From assembly GCA_905221605.1 (NCBI GenBank), contig CAJNDS010002205.1, positions 276,639 to 340,638 of the forward strand: a stretch of DNA of 64,000 nt, read 5' to 3'. Position numbers and translations under genes: made by a program. This DNA is from Symbiodinium natans. Taxonomy: Eukaryota > Sar > Dinophyceae > Suessiales > Symbiodiniaceae. Under the pieces are notes generated by a model that did not search any database, was not told the DNA's origin, and saw nothing but the letters and a program-made list of their open reading frames with translations. This document shows positions 53,585-63,860 of this stretch, piece after piece. The stretch's first letter is position 1; each line of letters opens with the position of its first letter.

Positions 53585-54049
53585 AGCTTCGAAACAACAC
53601 CCGCCAGGCCTCGGCAGGTGGCGGTGCTGTCGTGGAAGCTGCCAGCGAGCCCCCGAGCGTCATGGCTTGGGTGCGGCATGCTGGGTAGATGCCACTTTAG
53701 TGGGAGGTTTGGGGTGAAGTCAACTCAGAAAATTAAGGAGGCTGGACAATAGGAAACCGCAACCCCAAACAAGGGCTCTGGATAGTCCAGAAGTTGGAAG
53801 GTAGACATCAGGAATTGGCAGGTCGGAAGCTGCTGCTTACCAGGACATCGGAAGCCACCGACGGAAACAACGTATGCGGCTTCGCTACCGATCCTACTAT
53901 CCCTGTGACCAACTAGGGCACATATAGGCAAATAATGGACTTAAATCGAAAACCCTAAGCCCGGATTTCTAGGTGTTAGCCCAGTGTGCTCTTTGCCGGA
54001 AGATTGAATCCGTCGGCAGGCAGCAGACTGCAGCCAGGTACAAGATTCC

Positions 54050-54215
54050 AGCATCACGGCACTGCAGGAACGGAGCGAAGCTACGAGACACAAGTGTCCT
54101 GTACATCAGAATTCGAACAGTACAATGCGTCACGAAGCCCACGCCTCATCTTAGACCCCTGTACACTGCTGCCCTATGCAACCTTCCACTTCGTACTGAG
54201 ATCCGAGGACAGGAG
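54050..54215 (+). CDS. Possible plus-strand exon, REJ/polycystin-like
   Basis: The plus strand reads RTERSYETQVSCTSEFEQYN, then ASRSPRLILDPCTLLPYATF and HFVLRSEDRR before a likely splice at GAGGACAG|GAGG. The L-I-L-D-P-x-x-L-L-P-Y-A-x-F-x-F-x-L pattern resembles the beta strands of REJ domains in polycystin-like proteins. The match is short and recalled rather than searched. Further plus-strand candidates at 54540-54640 and 54990-55110 (AYSAVLQGRAISTVLSSSAI) could continue it. Confidence 0.3.
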
Positions 54216-55129
54216 GGTCGGCTCAAGCTCTAGTTGTTGTTCAGTCGCTCCGCCTCTGGGCTTAGGACTTTATAACAGCTTAGACCTTGAAACGATCAGC
54301 CTCTCGGAGAACCCAAAGAAATCAAATGCATGGTGCTGTGCGACTTGTGGACTCGGGTTGGACTGTGACTTTTTGCCGTTCCATCATGTTCCATGCACCA
54401 CATGAGGGTCGAGTCTCGATCATGTCTGTGCTTAGCTGCCTGCCTGCGAACTGCAATGAGAACATATGAGAACTGACGGCTTGGGACGTTGGAACGAGGG
54501 AGAGAAAGAGGAGCCACTGCAGCCACTAAAGACAGTGTGCCTCGGCTCCACGACCTGGCATGTCCACCTGCGTTGTTGAGGGAACTGCTGGACTTCGACG
54601 GTTCAGGGCAATTAAGTCAACTTAGCCTGGTTTTCTGCTTCCACCTATTGTTCCGCAGCTGGTGCTTCTACGCAAAGCCCGAAACCTTAGTCCCGGAAGA
54701 CTCAGTCCCCTACATTGGCTCCACTGGAACGCAACTAACTGGCAACACGGGAATCGTCAGGCCTCCGTCGCACGACAGCTGCCCCATCCACTCCCGGAGC
54801 TCCCGTACAATGCTACGCAAAAGCCCCGCAAGCACAAAGGCACAAAGGCATGCACTTCCGCAGTGCGCTCAGTGTCGCAAGGGGACCATCGCTTGCTCTC
54901 TCCGCACTTTGTTCTGCAACGCTCCTGTAAAGCTTTCGAGGCTGGCAGAGACATCTGTTTCAGAGGCTCTGCCAGTCCCTCAGAACTGAGAACAGGGTTC
55001 CAGAGGTGGCAGGCAGCACCTGCTCAACGAGGGGGCTGCTTATTCCGCAGTGCTGCAGGGGAGAGCCATCTCGACAGTTCTCAGTTCCTCTGCAATTCCT
55101 ACCATTGAATTCACGGTGACGTGGCTGGC

Positions 55130-55650
55130 CTCTATCACTTATATATCAGATAGCTTGTATAACTTAGACAACTGATTATATAACTTTGAGTGCACTCTGG
55201 GAGGCAACGGCCCCTGAAGAGGCGGCAGGCTGCTCTGTCAGCTCTGTCGCTCAATGAAGCCACCGGCAGCGGAATCATCATTGCCTCGATGTATGTCTTC
55301 GAATCCGAACACACGGCCGATCTCTGTGCGGCTACGCACTGAGGGTCTCTTCATGTAATCCACACTGGGCGAGCCAAGTTTCTACCGGTCATGGACCTGC
55401 TCGGTAGCTTGTTGGACCTCGTCCGGGACCCGGCACCTGGGGCATCTTCCCTCACACACCTCCGCAAAGACCTCATTAGAATCAGTAGAATCACATAACC
55501 ATGTACTTGTAGCATTCTAGCACTGCATCAGTACCGTCTGACGAAGCCCCGAAAAAGCTGCACTACTTTAAGCATCGGGAAATGCACACAGCTGGGCCCG
55601 GCCTGGTTGGTTGCGTTCTGAGGCGGTAGAACTCGCAAGTTGTCCTTGGC
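55130..55650. other. No gene seen
   Basis: The stretch is non-coding in all frames, with an AT-rich start (55138-55190). No repeat array or RNA gene is recognised. Confidence 0.5.
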
Positions 55651-55790
55651 AGCTGGTCATTGAAGCCAGCATGACCACGCGTGCCAAATGTGGCCTGGGC
55701 ATGTTTGGCTCTTCTGAAACTGCTGGCAAGTCTCCGGCTTGAAGCTCAAAGTCTGCATTTCACGAGTCATCCTTGACATGAAGAATGGCA

Positions 55791-55792
<2 letters not shown>

Positions 55793-55822
<30 letters not shown>
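55793..55822. repeat. GA microsatellite
   Basis: About 14 GA dinucleotides directly after GGCAAGT. On the minus strand it directly follows the exon ending HEILLHNVAS and would be intronic. Confidence 0.95.
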
Positions 55823-55824
<2 letters not shown>

Positions 55825-56510
55825 GGCAACGTTATGGAGGAGAATCTCGTGAATGCCGTCCAAACACTCGTCGTCGGCAGTGATTACGTCCACAGAGTAG
55901 CGGCCTTTCTCGTTGGGCCCACCTCTGCACAGACAGACTTCTGCTTTGATATGAGCCCTGCAAACTCTACATGCTACATGCCCAAGGCCCCGGCCTGTTA
56001 TGTAGCCTTCCAGGCCGTTAAAATGGGCCTGCACACGCCGCTAGGTCTGTAGCTAGGTCTTCTGTGCAGCTCATGGCAATTCCCAGCCCTTACCAAAAGT
56101 GCCTGCGAAAGCCCGATCAATCGAACGTGGGCACCCAGAGCCAGCTCCCCGCTGCCGGCCTGGGGGACAGAGATGGACAACTGAGATACAGGAATTCGTG
56201 GTGGCAAGTGCAAACGACCTGCGTCACCGGCGCTATTCGTCGCACTTGCTTTTTGGGGCATAGCTTCTCACAACCTCACAGAGGGCAAATTTGTAGGAGT
56301 CTCCGGAGCAATTGCAAAGCCAAGCTCGACTTGACACCTCAGCGGCGTCTCAGTTAGAGACATCGTGAGAGACATCGTGATAGACAGGAAGGCTTGCTGG
56401 GCTGTGTGTCTGGAGCTTGACCAGGGATGATTTTCCTTGGTTGTAAAGTTTGTACAGGTCTTCAAAGCCTTTCCAGCCGCCATCAGTGCAATATTGTGCA
56501 ATCAGGCATC
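55825..56510 (-). CDS. Exons downstream of the receptor-like gene, possible cytosolic region
   Basis: Four good minus-strand islands follow the membrane exon at 56642-56765. They are 56370-56510 (LIAQYCTDGGWKGFEDLYKL then YNQGKSSLVKLQTHSP), 56285-56350 (TETPLRCQVELGFAIAPETP), 56100-56220 (after ACGCAG|GT; RLHLPPRIPVSQLSISVPQA then GSGELALGAHVRLIGLSQ) and 55825-55960 (AEVCLCRGGPNEKGRYSVDV then ITADDECLDGIHEILLHNVA). If a donor is used before the TGA at 56642 they encode a cytosolic tail. Otherwise they are a separate gene. No known domain is recognised. Confidence 0.4.
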
Positions 56511-56641
56511 TTCTTCATCCTGTATCCGCCCTCTGATCTCTGCACGATTTCTTGATCTTCTGAACCCACAGCAACAGCATACCTGAGTTGCGCATACAAC
56601 ACCTGGACACTTTCTTGATGCCTCCATGACTCCAGAACTCA

Positions 56642-59600
56642 TCAGAAATCGTAAGTTCGCCAAGACTTCAGGCCAGGAGGCTTCTGGCGCTGGTAGTACA
56701 TGTAGAAGGCGACTGCGCAACAGGAAACCAGCGCAGAGAAGCCCAAAGCACTGCCCAGGATGACCTCAGCTGCTAAGCACAAACAGAAACACCAGAAGGA
56801 CATCCGCCAATCAGCCGCATCTACCAGCACACTGCTTGCATCAAGGTTCAACAATTGTCGTGCTGGCAGTCCTTACTGTGAACGACAGCTTGCAGCACCG
56901 TGGGAATGTGAAAGCATCAGGATTTACATTCGGAGCTGGACGAACACGACAAGTTATTGGCCCCAACTCAAAAGGGCCAGGGCATTCAGCCTTATGCTTG
57001 TGTGCGAGGCATGTCTCCAGACGGGCGGTGGCTCGGTGGTTGTGGTGTCGGGTGCTGCGGCCTCTGCGGTCGGACCCAGCGCCACATGCACCCACATCTG
57101 TCCTTGGTTGGTCGGCAGACCAAGTTCGCCAACCAATTCCTAGCTGCTGGAACTTTGCTTGCAAATCTGCCGATAGTGTGGACAACTCCGCTTTCGACCA
57201 TCTGTTGTTTTCTTTGAGTGCATGCATTGCATGTACATGTAAGTTTATATGCTTGGCAGGCCATTGGTCTGCCACTGGAAGTGCCAGGTCAATCAATGTC
57301 AAGGGCCATCTTTGGGCCATGCGGGCAAGGCTGGTTCCAGCGTTGCCCTGACAGACCTCGGGCACAGACAAAAAGATTTGTGATGGTTTAGTTTAGTGCC
57401 TGTACACATCTGAAACGCCGATGTTCTGTCACCCTGTGGCAAACAGTCGAGCACCTTCATGCAGTGCGCGCGGAGCAGTTGGATGGGCACCAATAACCCC
57501 CTGGTGAGGCAGCGGCTGTACACCCGCAGGTTTCAGGACACAGCAGCGATGCTGGGCGGCTGATGCTCGGGTGGTGCTTGCAAACAACACCAGGGATCCA
57601 TTCAGCCGAAGAAATGAATGAGCAGTTTCCCTGCGCTCCATCCCGCGCAAATGTCATCATGAAGTTGTCATCTAGCCAAAGTCCAAAAGAATTGTTATAG
57701 AAACCGCTCCACCAGTGTGTCCATAACTGCCGGCGCTGGACCTCGTCTGACCCAAAATCGTGGCACCCAGACTGGTTCACGGAGGTTTGGAATACCGCCT
57801 CTTTCTGGCACGCTTGTCGGCATCCATTGTCGGTATACAGCCCACTGTCAGCCCTGGCGCAACCACACGTCCTGAGGTCATTCACAACATCAGAAGCGAA
57901 ACATGGAAGTGCGGACGACAAGCATACAAACGACGGCGGAGAGAGAGAGAGGAGAAAGACAAAAACGAATAAGAGAGAGACAGAGAGGGAGAGAGGACGA
58001 GAGGCAAAGAGGCGAGAGCCATCGGGGGCCACACTCTCCATAGGCTGCCTGCGAGAGTCTCGGGGCAGACCATGCGCACGAGCGGCAGATCTTTGCGATC
58101 GCAGAAAGGCTTCACCTGGGCGCAGGTCCTGGCACCTGTCAGCGCCTGGAGCGTCGGCCACAGCCATTCAGTTTCCCACCAATCTGCTGTCGGATTTTTG
58201 TCGTGACAGAACCTCACATGGACTGCGACAGTCTGCGGGGGGCAGCCACCCCGAGAATTATTTTCCTGCACTTCCTCAAGCACTACGAGGCGCGAGAAGA
58301 CGCCAGGAAGCAGTGAGTCAGAAGTACTTACATTCGGGACACAGTCCTGGTGCTCCTTCAACCCGTTTCGTCAGAAACCAATCTTTCGCTGCGAAGCTAC
58401 TAAGGACGAAGTTGCTCAGTACGGTGAGGATCTAACGGAGATACGGAGACTATGGGCAATCTTGGCGACAGAGGTGCGTACCATAACTGCGGCTCCCAAA
58501 GTCGGTCTCTTCGGGAGCCTCTGCGTCAGACATCCGCAGCCAATTCTGCATCTCCTTGGCTCTTGCTGTGAAGCATGTGCGATCGCTCCACTCGGTCACC
58601 CAACCCTTTAGACACCGCCGCAGCCAATGTGTGAGAAGCGTCGCTGGCCGATGGCACATGCCTGATCGCTACCCTGCCTCTGCCGTCCACGTGCTTTCTC
58701 CACATGTGGTCCTTCATGTCCTTGCGGTCGTAGTTGAAGACTACGTCGTCAACCTTGCTACGCAGCTACTTATTCCACCCGGCATCGCCCCACAACAGAC
58801 AGCTTGGCATTTTGGGCTCGATGATGTGGGGTTTTGCGGGTTTGGGCATCGGCATGTGTGGAATCGTATTGGTGCATCCAGATTGTCGCCGATGCCAGGC
58901 TCCCCGCACTTTATGTAGGAGCTAAGGCCACCCCTTATAAGGCCTATTTGCACCAGACTTCATACCGGTCTTTTTGTACTTTGTATTGTAACACCGGGCT
59001 CCCCCTCACTGCGCCCTAAGCACTTCAATGGCCGATCAAGAAGATTATGCAAACAAGAAGAGAAGACAGCGCTAAAGAGCTTACCTTCGTGATTCCTTTG
59101 TCATTACCTGGGCATACAAGAAGCAGCTCGGCTTTTGGCCAGGCAGCCAGCGGGCGCATTCCGGGAAGCATGTTCTCGGCCCTTTGATCAAAACTGAGCG
59201 TGTCAGTTACGAATATCGGCCCCAGTGTCGGGTGCGACCCATAAACGAAGTCCCTTAGCTGGTAGGTCTTCTGACTGCCATGCAGCATCCCCGCTCTGCT
59301 TCAATTTCTACGACTCACAACTCAGAAACGTTGCTGATGTTAGGCTGAGACCTGACGAGCTGATTTTAGGTCACTGAAAGTTGGGGATCTGGGAAGTGCC
59401 GCGCAGCTTCAGGGGCCCGCTGCTGCGAAAGAGAGTGTTCCGGTATGTCACATGTAGTACAGCGTGAACTTGGTCGCTGTACTACAGCGACTTTATCCTG
59501 CAGCCTAAGCGCTGGTTGCCACCGCACAAAAACTCACGAGCCATTCTGGCTTGAAGCGCATTCTCCCAGACAGTGCCTGTCATAGTCAACACCGCCGCTT

Positions 59601-59749
59601 GCGTCTTACAAATACACACGGAAGTACATAAAGCAGAAGCGAAAGGGCATTTGCGCGTGGCTTGTGGACCCTTTGCTACTCAGGTCCGCGCATCGGATGA
59701 AGACGGCAACGGCAATGAGCAAGGCTGTGAACTTCAGCACGCTCGACAT
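56642..59749 (-). CDS. Type I membrane protein with Cys-rich ectodomain, multi-exon
   Basis: The ATG at 59747-59749 opens MSSVLKFTALLIAVAVFIRC, a clear signal peptide. Later minus-strand exons give an ordered ectodomain (59085-59290 and about 58600-58753), then two Cys-rich modules. 58060-58310 has RFCHDKNPTADWWETEWLW, then ARTCAQVKPFCDRKDLPLVR and MVCPE. 57470-57871 has TCGCARADSGLYTDNGCRQA and ends SLLCPETCGCTAAASPGGYW with CPSNC. A Thr/Pro stalk (PDTTTTEPPP) and one membrane segment (VILGSALGFSALVSCCAVAF) follow, with a short tail YYQRQKPPGLKSWRTYDF and TGA at 56642. The V-C-P-E-T-C-G-C end of each Cys module resembles a module I associate with dinoflagellate surface proteins. It probably acts at the cell surface; ligand unknown. 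The GA-AG intron at 57872-58059 supports the join. Confidence 0.6.
57470..57871 (-). CDS. Cys-rich module exon of the receptor-like gene
   Basis: The exon starts after CCTCAG with G ACG TGT GGT TGC, completing P-E-T-C-G-C across the intron. It has about 130 residues with twelve or more Cys: TDNGCRQACQKEAVFQTSVN, SGCHDFGSDEVQRRQLWTHW, SGFYNNSFGLWLDDNFMMTF, CKHHPSISRPASLLCPETCG and a final CPSNCS. The spaced Cys suggest disulphide-bonded extracellular modules. N-x-S/T sites (NQS, NNS, NCS) would allow glycosylation. Confidence 0.65.
57938..58000. repeat. GA-rich tract inside an intron
   Basis: On the plus strand the tract is GAGAGAGAGAGG with AGACAGAGAGG variants, so on the gene strand it is a pyrimidine tract within the 188-base GA-AG intron (57872-58059). 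It lies about 65 to 130 bases upstream of the acceptor. Confidence 0.85.
58600..58753 (-). CDS. Middle exon of the receptor-like gene
   Basis: After GCAAG|GTTGAC (exon start 58753) the minus strand reads VDDVVFNYDRKDMKDHMWRK then HVDGRGRVAIRHVPSASDAS and HTLAAAVSKG. A second frame from about 58610 (GWVTEWSDRTCFTARAKEMQ) also looks coding, so either a frameshift or an unresolved junction lies here. A Cys-rich open segment just upstream (58790-58900, TCRCPNPQNPTSSSPKCQAV) may be another exon. Confidence 0.4.
59085..59290 (-). CDS. Second exon of the receptor-like gene
   Basis: The exon reads QKTYQLRDFVYGSHPTLGPI, FVTDTLSFDQRAENMLPGMR, PLAAWPKAELLLVCPGNDKG, ITK and ends at a canonical donor AAG|GTAAGC (exon end 59085). 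It looks like an ordered extracellular domain. The family is not recognised. Acceptor lies near 59285-59295. Confidence 0.6.
59454..59485. repeat. Perfect 11-base inverted repeat
   Basis: GTAGTACAGCG at 59454-59464 is the exact reverse complement of CGCTGTACTAC at 59475-59485, with a 10-base loop TGAACTTGGT. It falls in the first intron of the receptor-like gene and would form a stable hairpin in DNA or RNA. Confidence 0.75.
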
Positions 59750-59820
59750 GTCCACACCAGCCCACGTCTTCCTGAGTGACTCTGAGTGGCTCCTGAACTG
59801 CTAGGAATGTGAACAGAATG

Positions 59821-61389
59821 CTAGGAGCAGCCCTGGACGGAACTAAGATTTAATCTCGAAATTCTCCATACAAGGGGTCCCAGCACTGTTTTGCTGACAG
59901 GCAGCCTATGGCCGACTTCGAACTCACGAATGGAAGACAGGTACTTCATCGCATGTTTGGGTGCTAGAACTTTGTACAGCAAATCATCAATCTCCAGAAT
60001 GAAGAGCAAAGCCACAGCCTTACACCAGCAGTCACTATTGTAGCAGCGCTAGCACACCACATCCAGGCCACGAAGCCAAGAGGCCCTGCCTGACTACATG
60101 CAACTGAGGCTGTGGCATTCAGCATGATGTTTGTCACGTCTCCTTTGTATCTGTACGACTGTGAGCGTATCTTGACTCGACTGACCAGCCCGCACATGCA
60201 CTAGTGACCACTAGTGTGGCCTCACATGCGCAAGATGCAGGAAAGATTCTTGTCAGCGACAGCCAGAGACCCCCGGAGATGCCCAGCATCACTGCGATGC
60301 CAAAGCGCCCAAAGACCACAAAGGAGAGCATGGTCAAGCGACAGAAGCTTATGCACTCAAAGATGCGATCGTCCTCCGCACAAAGCCTCACACGAGTGAC
60401 GCCCCGTGGCAGCTGATAGATCGAGGACGCAAAGCTGCTCACGTTCTGCAGTTCTGCTGCAATATGACAGGCCCAGATGGTCAGCGCCATACCAGACAAC
60501 ACAACGCCCACCGTGAAGGCATTCTCTGAGCCACCAGGGATGACAGGCATTAGGTAGGCATTTATCTCGCTGAGAAGTGCATTGTTCCACCATTCTCGTT
60601 CGAAGGGCCTCCCTTGACATACTTTGCTGACCAGGGATGCGCCCGACACAGAGTCATACAAGTTGACAGAGTGCCCATAGAGAACGCGCCATTCTTTCAA
60701 GTATGTCAAATCATACTTGGCGTCAGCGCTGAGAAAAGAGGTGCACACGATCCAGCAGAACAGCAGCTGCAAGCAGAAGCTTACCTTGGTTGGCGAAACC
60801 ATTGCCACCGAAGAAGCAATCTAATCGACAGCTTAGCTTACAGTGCAGCATCTTACAGACCTTGAGCAATTAACATGTCGGAAACTACTTCGAGACCACA
60901 TTGAGCCGACGTCCACTCCGTAAGAGGCCGGCTATCCTGACCCCACTGTGACTGCCCTGATGCCGATGCCGGCGTGTTGAAAAGACAATTGTGTGTTGTC
61001 AGTGTTGTCATGCCATGTCTTTCACTACGAGTTGCACGACTTGGGAGCGCTTTGTCGCGGCTTGCAGCTCAAAAGCTGCTGCTCAACTGGAACGAAAGGT
61101 TTGTTTAAAAAGAAAAACGCATTGGTCAACGAAAGGCTCGCTTCCGGGGCCTCCATAGGGCCACCTCCTGCCGACAGCCGCAAGCTTGAAAAGGCCACTG
61201 GCATGGCAGCCGCTAGCATTGGGAGGTTCAGCTATACAAGCAAGTTTTGACAGTTTTGAGCTGTTTTGAACCAAAGTTGTGAACAGTTGCAGCCGCAGGG
61301 CCGTCACACCAATGATGATCATGACCGTTCCTGCCGGTCCAATCTCGTCAAGTCCAGCGAGCAGCAAGGCATCCCAAAATGATTCTTGG
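59821..61389 (-). CDS. Polytopic membrane protein, putative dinoflagellate family
   Basis: Exons: 61272-61389 (ESFWDALLLAGLDEIGPAGT then VMIIIGVTALRLQLFTTL), an intron of 505 bases (GT-AG, 60767-61271), then about 60180-60766 (LLFCWIVCTSFLSADAKYDL, TYLKEWRVLYGHSVNLYDSV, NAFTVGVVLSGMALTIWACH, FCRLTMLSFVVFGRFGIAVM, LGISGGLWLSL), then 60111-60160 (KGDVTNIMLNAT), a 92-base GC-AG intron (60019-60110), and 59821-60018 (AVALLFILEIDDLLYKVLAP then KHAMKYLSS). At least five membrane segments are visible. The signature W-D-x-L-L-L-A-G-L-D-E-I-G near the start and A-L-L-F-I-L-E-I-D-D-L-L at the end recalls an uncharacterised family expanded in dinoflagellates; this is recollection. Function unknown; conserved acidic residues in membrane segments could suit transport. 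Confidence 0.62.
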
Positions 61390-61609
61390 AGGGAGTGGTG
61401 CGTTTGCGTGTCAATTATCGTGGCCGCTGTGAGCCTTGGATGTCGAGCTCCAGTGCTGCTCACGCAATCACACGTCACGTGGGATTTCTTGCCTAACAGA
61501 CATGTCTTTAGCAGCCGGCTTTGTCACACTGGCATCGATAGGGGGCCAGGCGCCTGCCTGAAGGCAATGAACCGCATCGCCGATGACCGAAAACATCTCT
61601 GGCACTGAG

Positions 61610-62840
61610 TCACTCATTGTTCCTGAAGCAACAACTCAGAAGTACTACCACCTGCCTCCAGACACGCAGCAGCAGCAGCAGCAGCGCACGCACTGGGATC
61701 CTTCCAAGAGCATACAGGGCACACAGCAACCGTAAGGGATCGTGCGAGGACTCATTGCCTTAACTTCGTTTCTTTAATACGAAGCCGCGACATTTGAAGA
61801 GCAAATGTTGCTGAACAGAGCCGCTGCCATTCAAACAGGTAGCTATGACTCAGCTGTGACTGACGATACTGACGAAGGCGTTTCTGGCAAGGCTGCCAGA
61901 GGATGCACCCTTTACATCCCTGCCTGAAGACTGTGAATGAACCTCCCACCCAGTAGGAACTTCATCTCCAGCTGATACACGTTTCAAGGACCGTGGTGTG
62001 CGTGAATTGAACCGCAAATTCAACACTGCCAACCCCCACTTTCCAGCCTCCAGGTCCCTGGGGGACCCGGAAGAGGCAAATGGCTAGAGGAATGACGCTG
62101 TGAGTTCTCAGGCGCCGAGCTCAGTAAACATAGGGCCATAGGGAGGTTTTCGTTTGAGAGGGGAAGGGGCTGGAGCAAAAACTATGTGAAGCAGCTGCCT
62201 CCACTGGCGGGTTCGGCTCGTCTGTGATCCGAATGCCGCACTCCAGAGCGATCAAGCGTTCCTTCACTTCTTGCCTGGAGCAGGGACCACCACCCTGTCA
62301 TGTCGGTTCTATCTTGTCTCCACCCGATGCGATGGCACGAAAGAAGCTGTGCAGAAAAGCCACGTGCGGCACACCTGCACTTGCTCGAGCAAAGAAGTTC
62401 ACAGTTGCAGCCAGGCTGCAGCTCTGAACGCAGTTGCGTGTTCAGTTCTGCGTGGTGGCTCACCACCTGTAAAGGCAAGAAATGTGGGAGCTTGTGCTGG
62501 TAAGCGTCTTGTGCGTATGCAACAGATGGATGCTGCGCTCCTCGGCTGATCATGCGTGACCCGCCCTCGCCCTCGCCATTTGATGACTGGCTTCACTTAT
62601 CAAAACGGATTATCAACTGCTGCTGGAAAATTTGGAGAAAGTGTTTGGGGCAGGGCCCATCTTCGCCACACAGGAAGATTCAACGTGTAGAGTTGCGTGT
62701 GTGGAAATCAGTCGCCTCGAACCAATCAGCCTCATATCCGCGACCTGTGTTCAAACACCTAATCGGATCGTTGAAAACGGCAAAGTCCCGCCAGGGACAC
62801 AAGGAGATGCTACGACACATGCCTGTGCATCCAGCATCAT
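61610..62840. other. No supported gene; CAG microsatellite
   Basis: Only short competing frames are seen. A small CAG repeat (six units) lies at 61666-61685. A minus-strand segment near 62420-62500 (PTFLAFTGGEPPRRTEHATA) is mildly coding-like but unsupported. Confidence 0.4.
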
Positions 62841-62899
62841 AATTATACGAGACGATGCAGTACGTAGACAAGACCCATGACATGGCAGCGCACACTCGG

Positions 62900-63615
62900 C
62901 ACCTTTTCGAGATGTTGAAGGCGCACCACTGAAGCTTCCAGTTCACAGCTAGCCATGGCCAGCGCTAGGAGGCTTGAGCCGATCGGCCGCTTCCAGAGTA
63001 CTGGTGCTGTGCGGCCTCCATACACCCACCCGGCATGACTAGGCCCACCTGCACAACGTGTCGCAGATTGTAAAAGGTGCAGCGTGTGACTGGCTGCAAC
63101 TGCTGGGGCTCCAAGCCGGGTATACTAGCTCCCGAAAGGCCGACAGCCTCGAGCTCCTGCGCTGCCACAGATCCACACACACTGTGCTCAAGCTACCATG
63201 CGAAAGGCATGCCTTGGGTTCCGATGAACGGGTGAATTGTAGGCTCAGCTGCCCCGGTAGGCCAAGCTGCAGTCATCCAAATATTCCAAACGAAGACTCT
63301 GGCAAGGGAGGCTTTGAGGATTCAGAACCAGCTACTGAAAATCGTGTGCTGCCCAAGTCCAATGGTTGTCTGGGGCACATTAGAACTTCTACAGCTTCAA
63401 TCAGCGCCAGCAACAGCTCGCATAAGTATTTGCAGCGTTTCCTCGTAGATGATGATCAAGAGCTGACTCTGGTCAACTTTCACTTGCTCCAGGTGGTAGG
63501 TCACCGCCTCACCTGATCACATGGCTATGGCAAAGCACATGGCTGCTTTGCTTCTGCCCAGGGCTTTGCATCGCATCTGAATGGCCCGGAGGGATAGCAG
63601 CACCCTGCGGAAGGA
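62900..63615 (-). CDS. Multi-exon gene, unidentified helical protein
   Basis: Minus-strand islands in order are 63530-63615 (FRRVLLSLRAIQMRCKALGR then SKAAMCFAIAM), 63395-63515 (EAVTYHLEQVKVDQSQLLII then IYEETLQILMRAVAGAD), 63055-63180 (AAQELEAVGLSGASIPGLEP then QQLQPVTRCTFYNLRHVVQ) and 62900-63025 (GRTAPVLWKRPIGSSLLALA then MASCELEASVVRLQHLEK). They are helical, with AG acceptors nearby (GATCAG|GTGAGG). No domain is recognised. The gene may extend to higher coordinates beyond 63615. Confidence 0.42.
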
Positions 63616-63761
63616 ATCGGGAGTCAAGACCTTTGTTCCCTACCCTCATCGTGGGGTTGTTAGATTTTACACTAGACTCTTCTCCTCTCCCGGTCTACTC
63701 CTCGCCCATCGTGCTCCCGCCTAGGCGCCGTGTACATCGACGTCGCGTCGCCATCCTCGTA

Positions 63762-63860
63762 GCTGTCGTCGCTTTTGGGTCTGGGTTCATGAAATGCGAT
63801 ACTGTCGTCGCTTAGAATGTCTGGGTTCGCCAAATGTGAGACTGTCGTCGCTTTTGGTGT
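63762..63860. repeat. Short tandem repeat, about 40 bases, 2.4 copies
   Basis: CTGTCGTCGCTT starts at 63762, 63803 and 63843. Between these lie TCTGGGTTC and AAATG-GA blocks conserved in copies one and two. The flanking sequence has further GTCGTCG and GACGTCGCGTCG words. Confidence 0.7.

Noticed and set aside
60765-60785. An apparent 18-base intron GTAAGCTTCTGCTTGCAG in the membrane-protein exon
   Set aside because: It is far too short to be an intron. Its CTTGCAG end is better explained as the acceptor of the 505-base intron 60767-61271.
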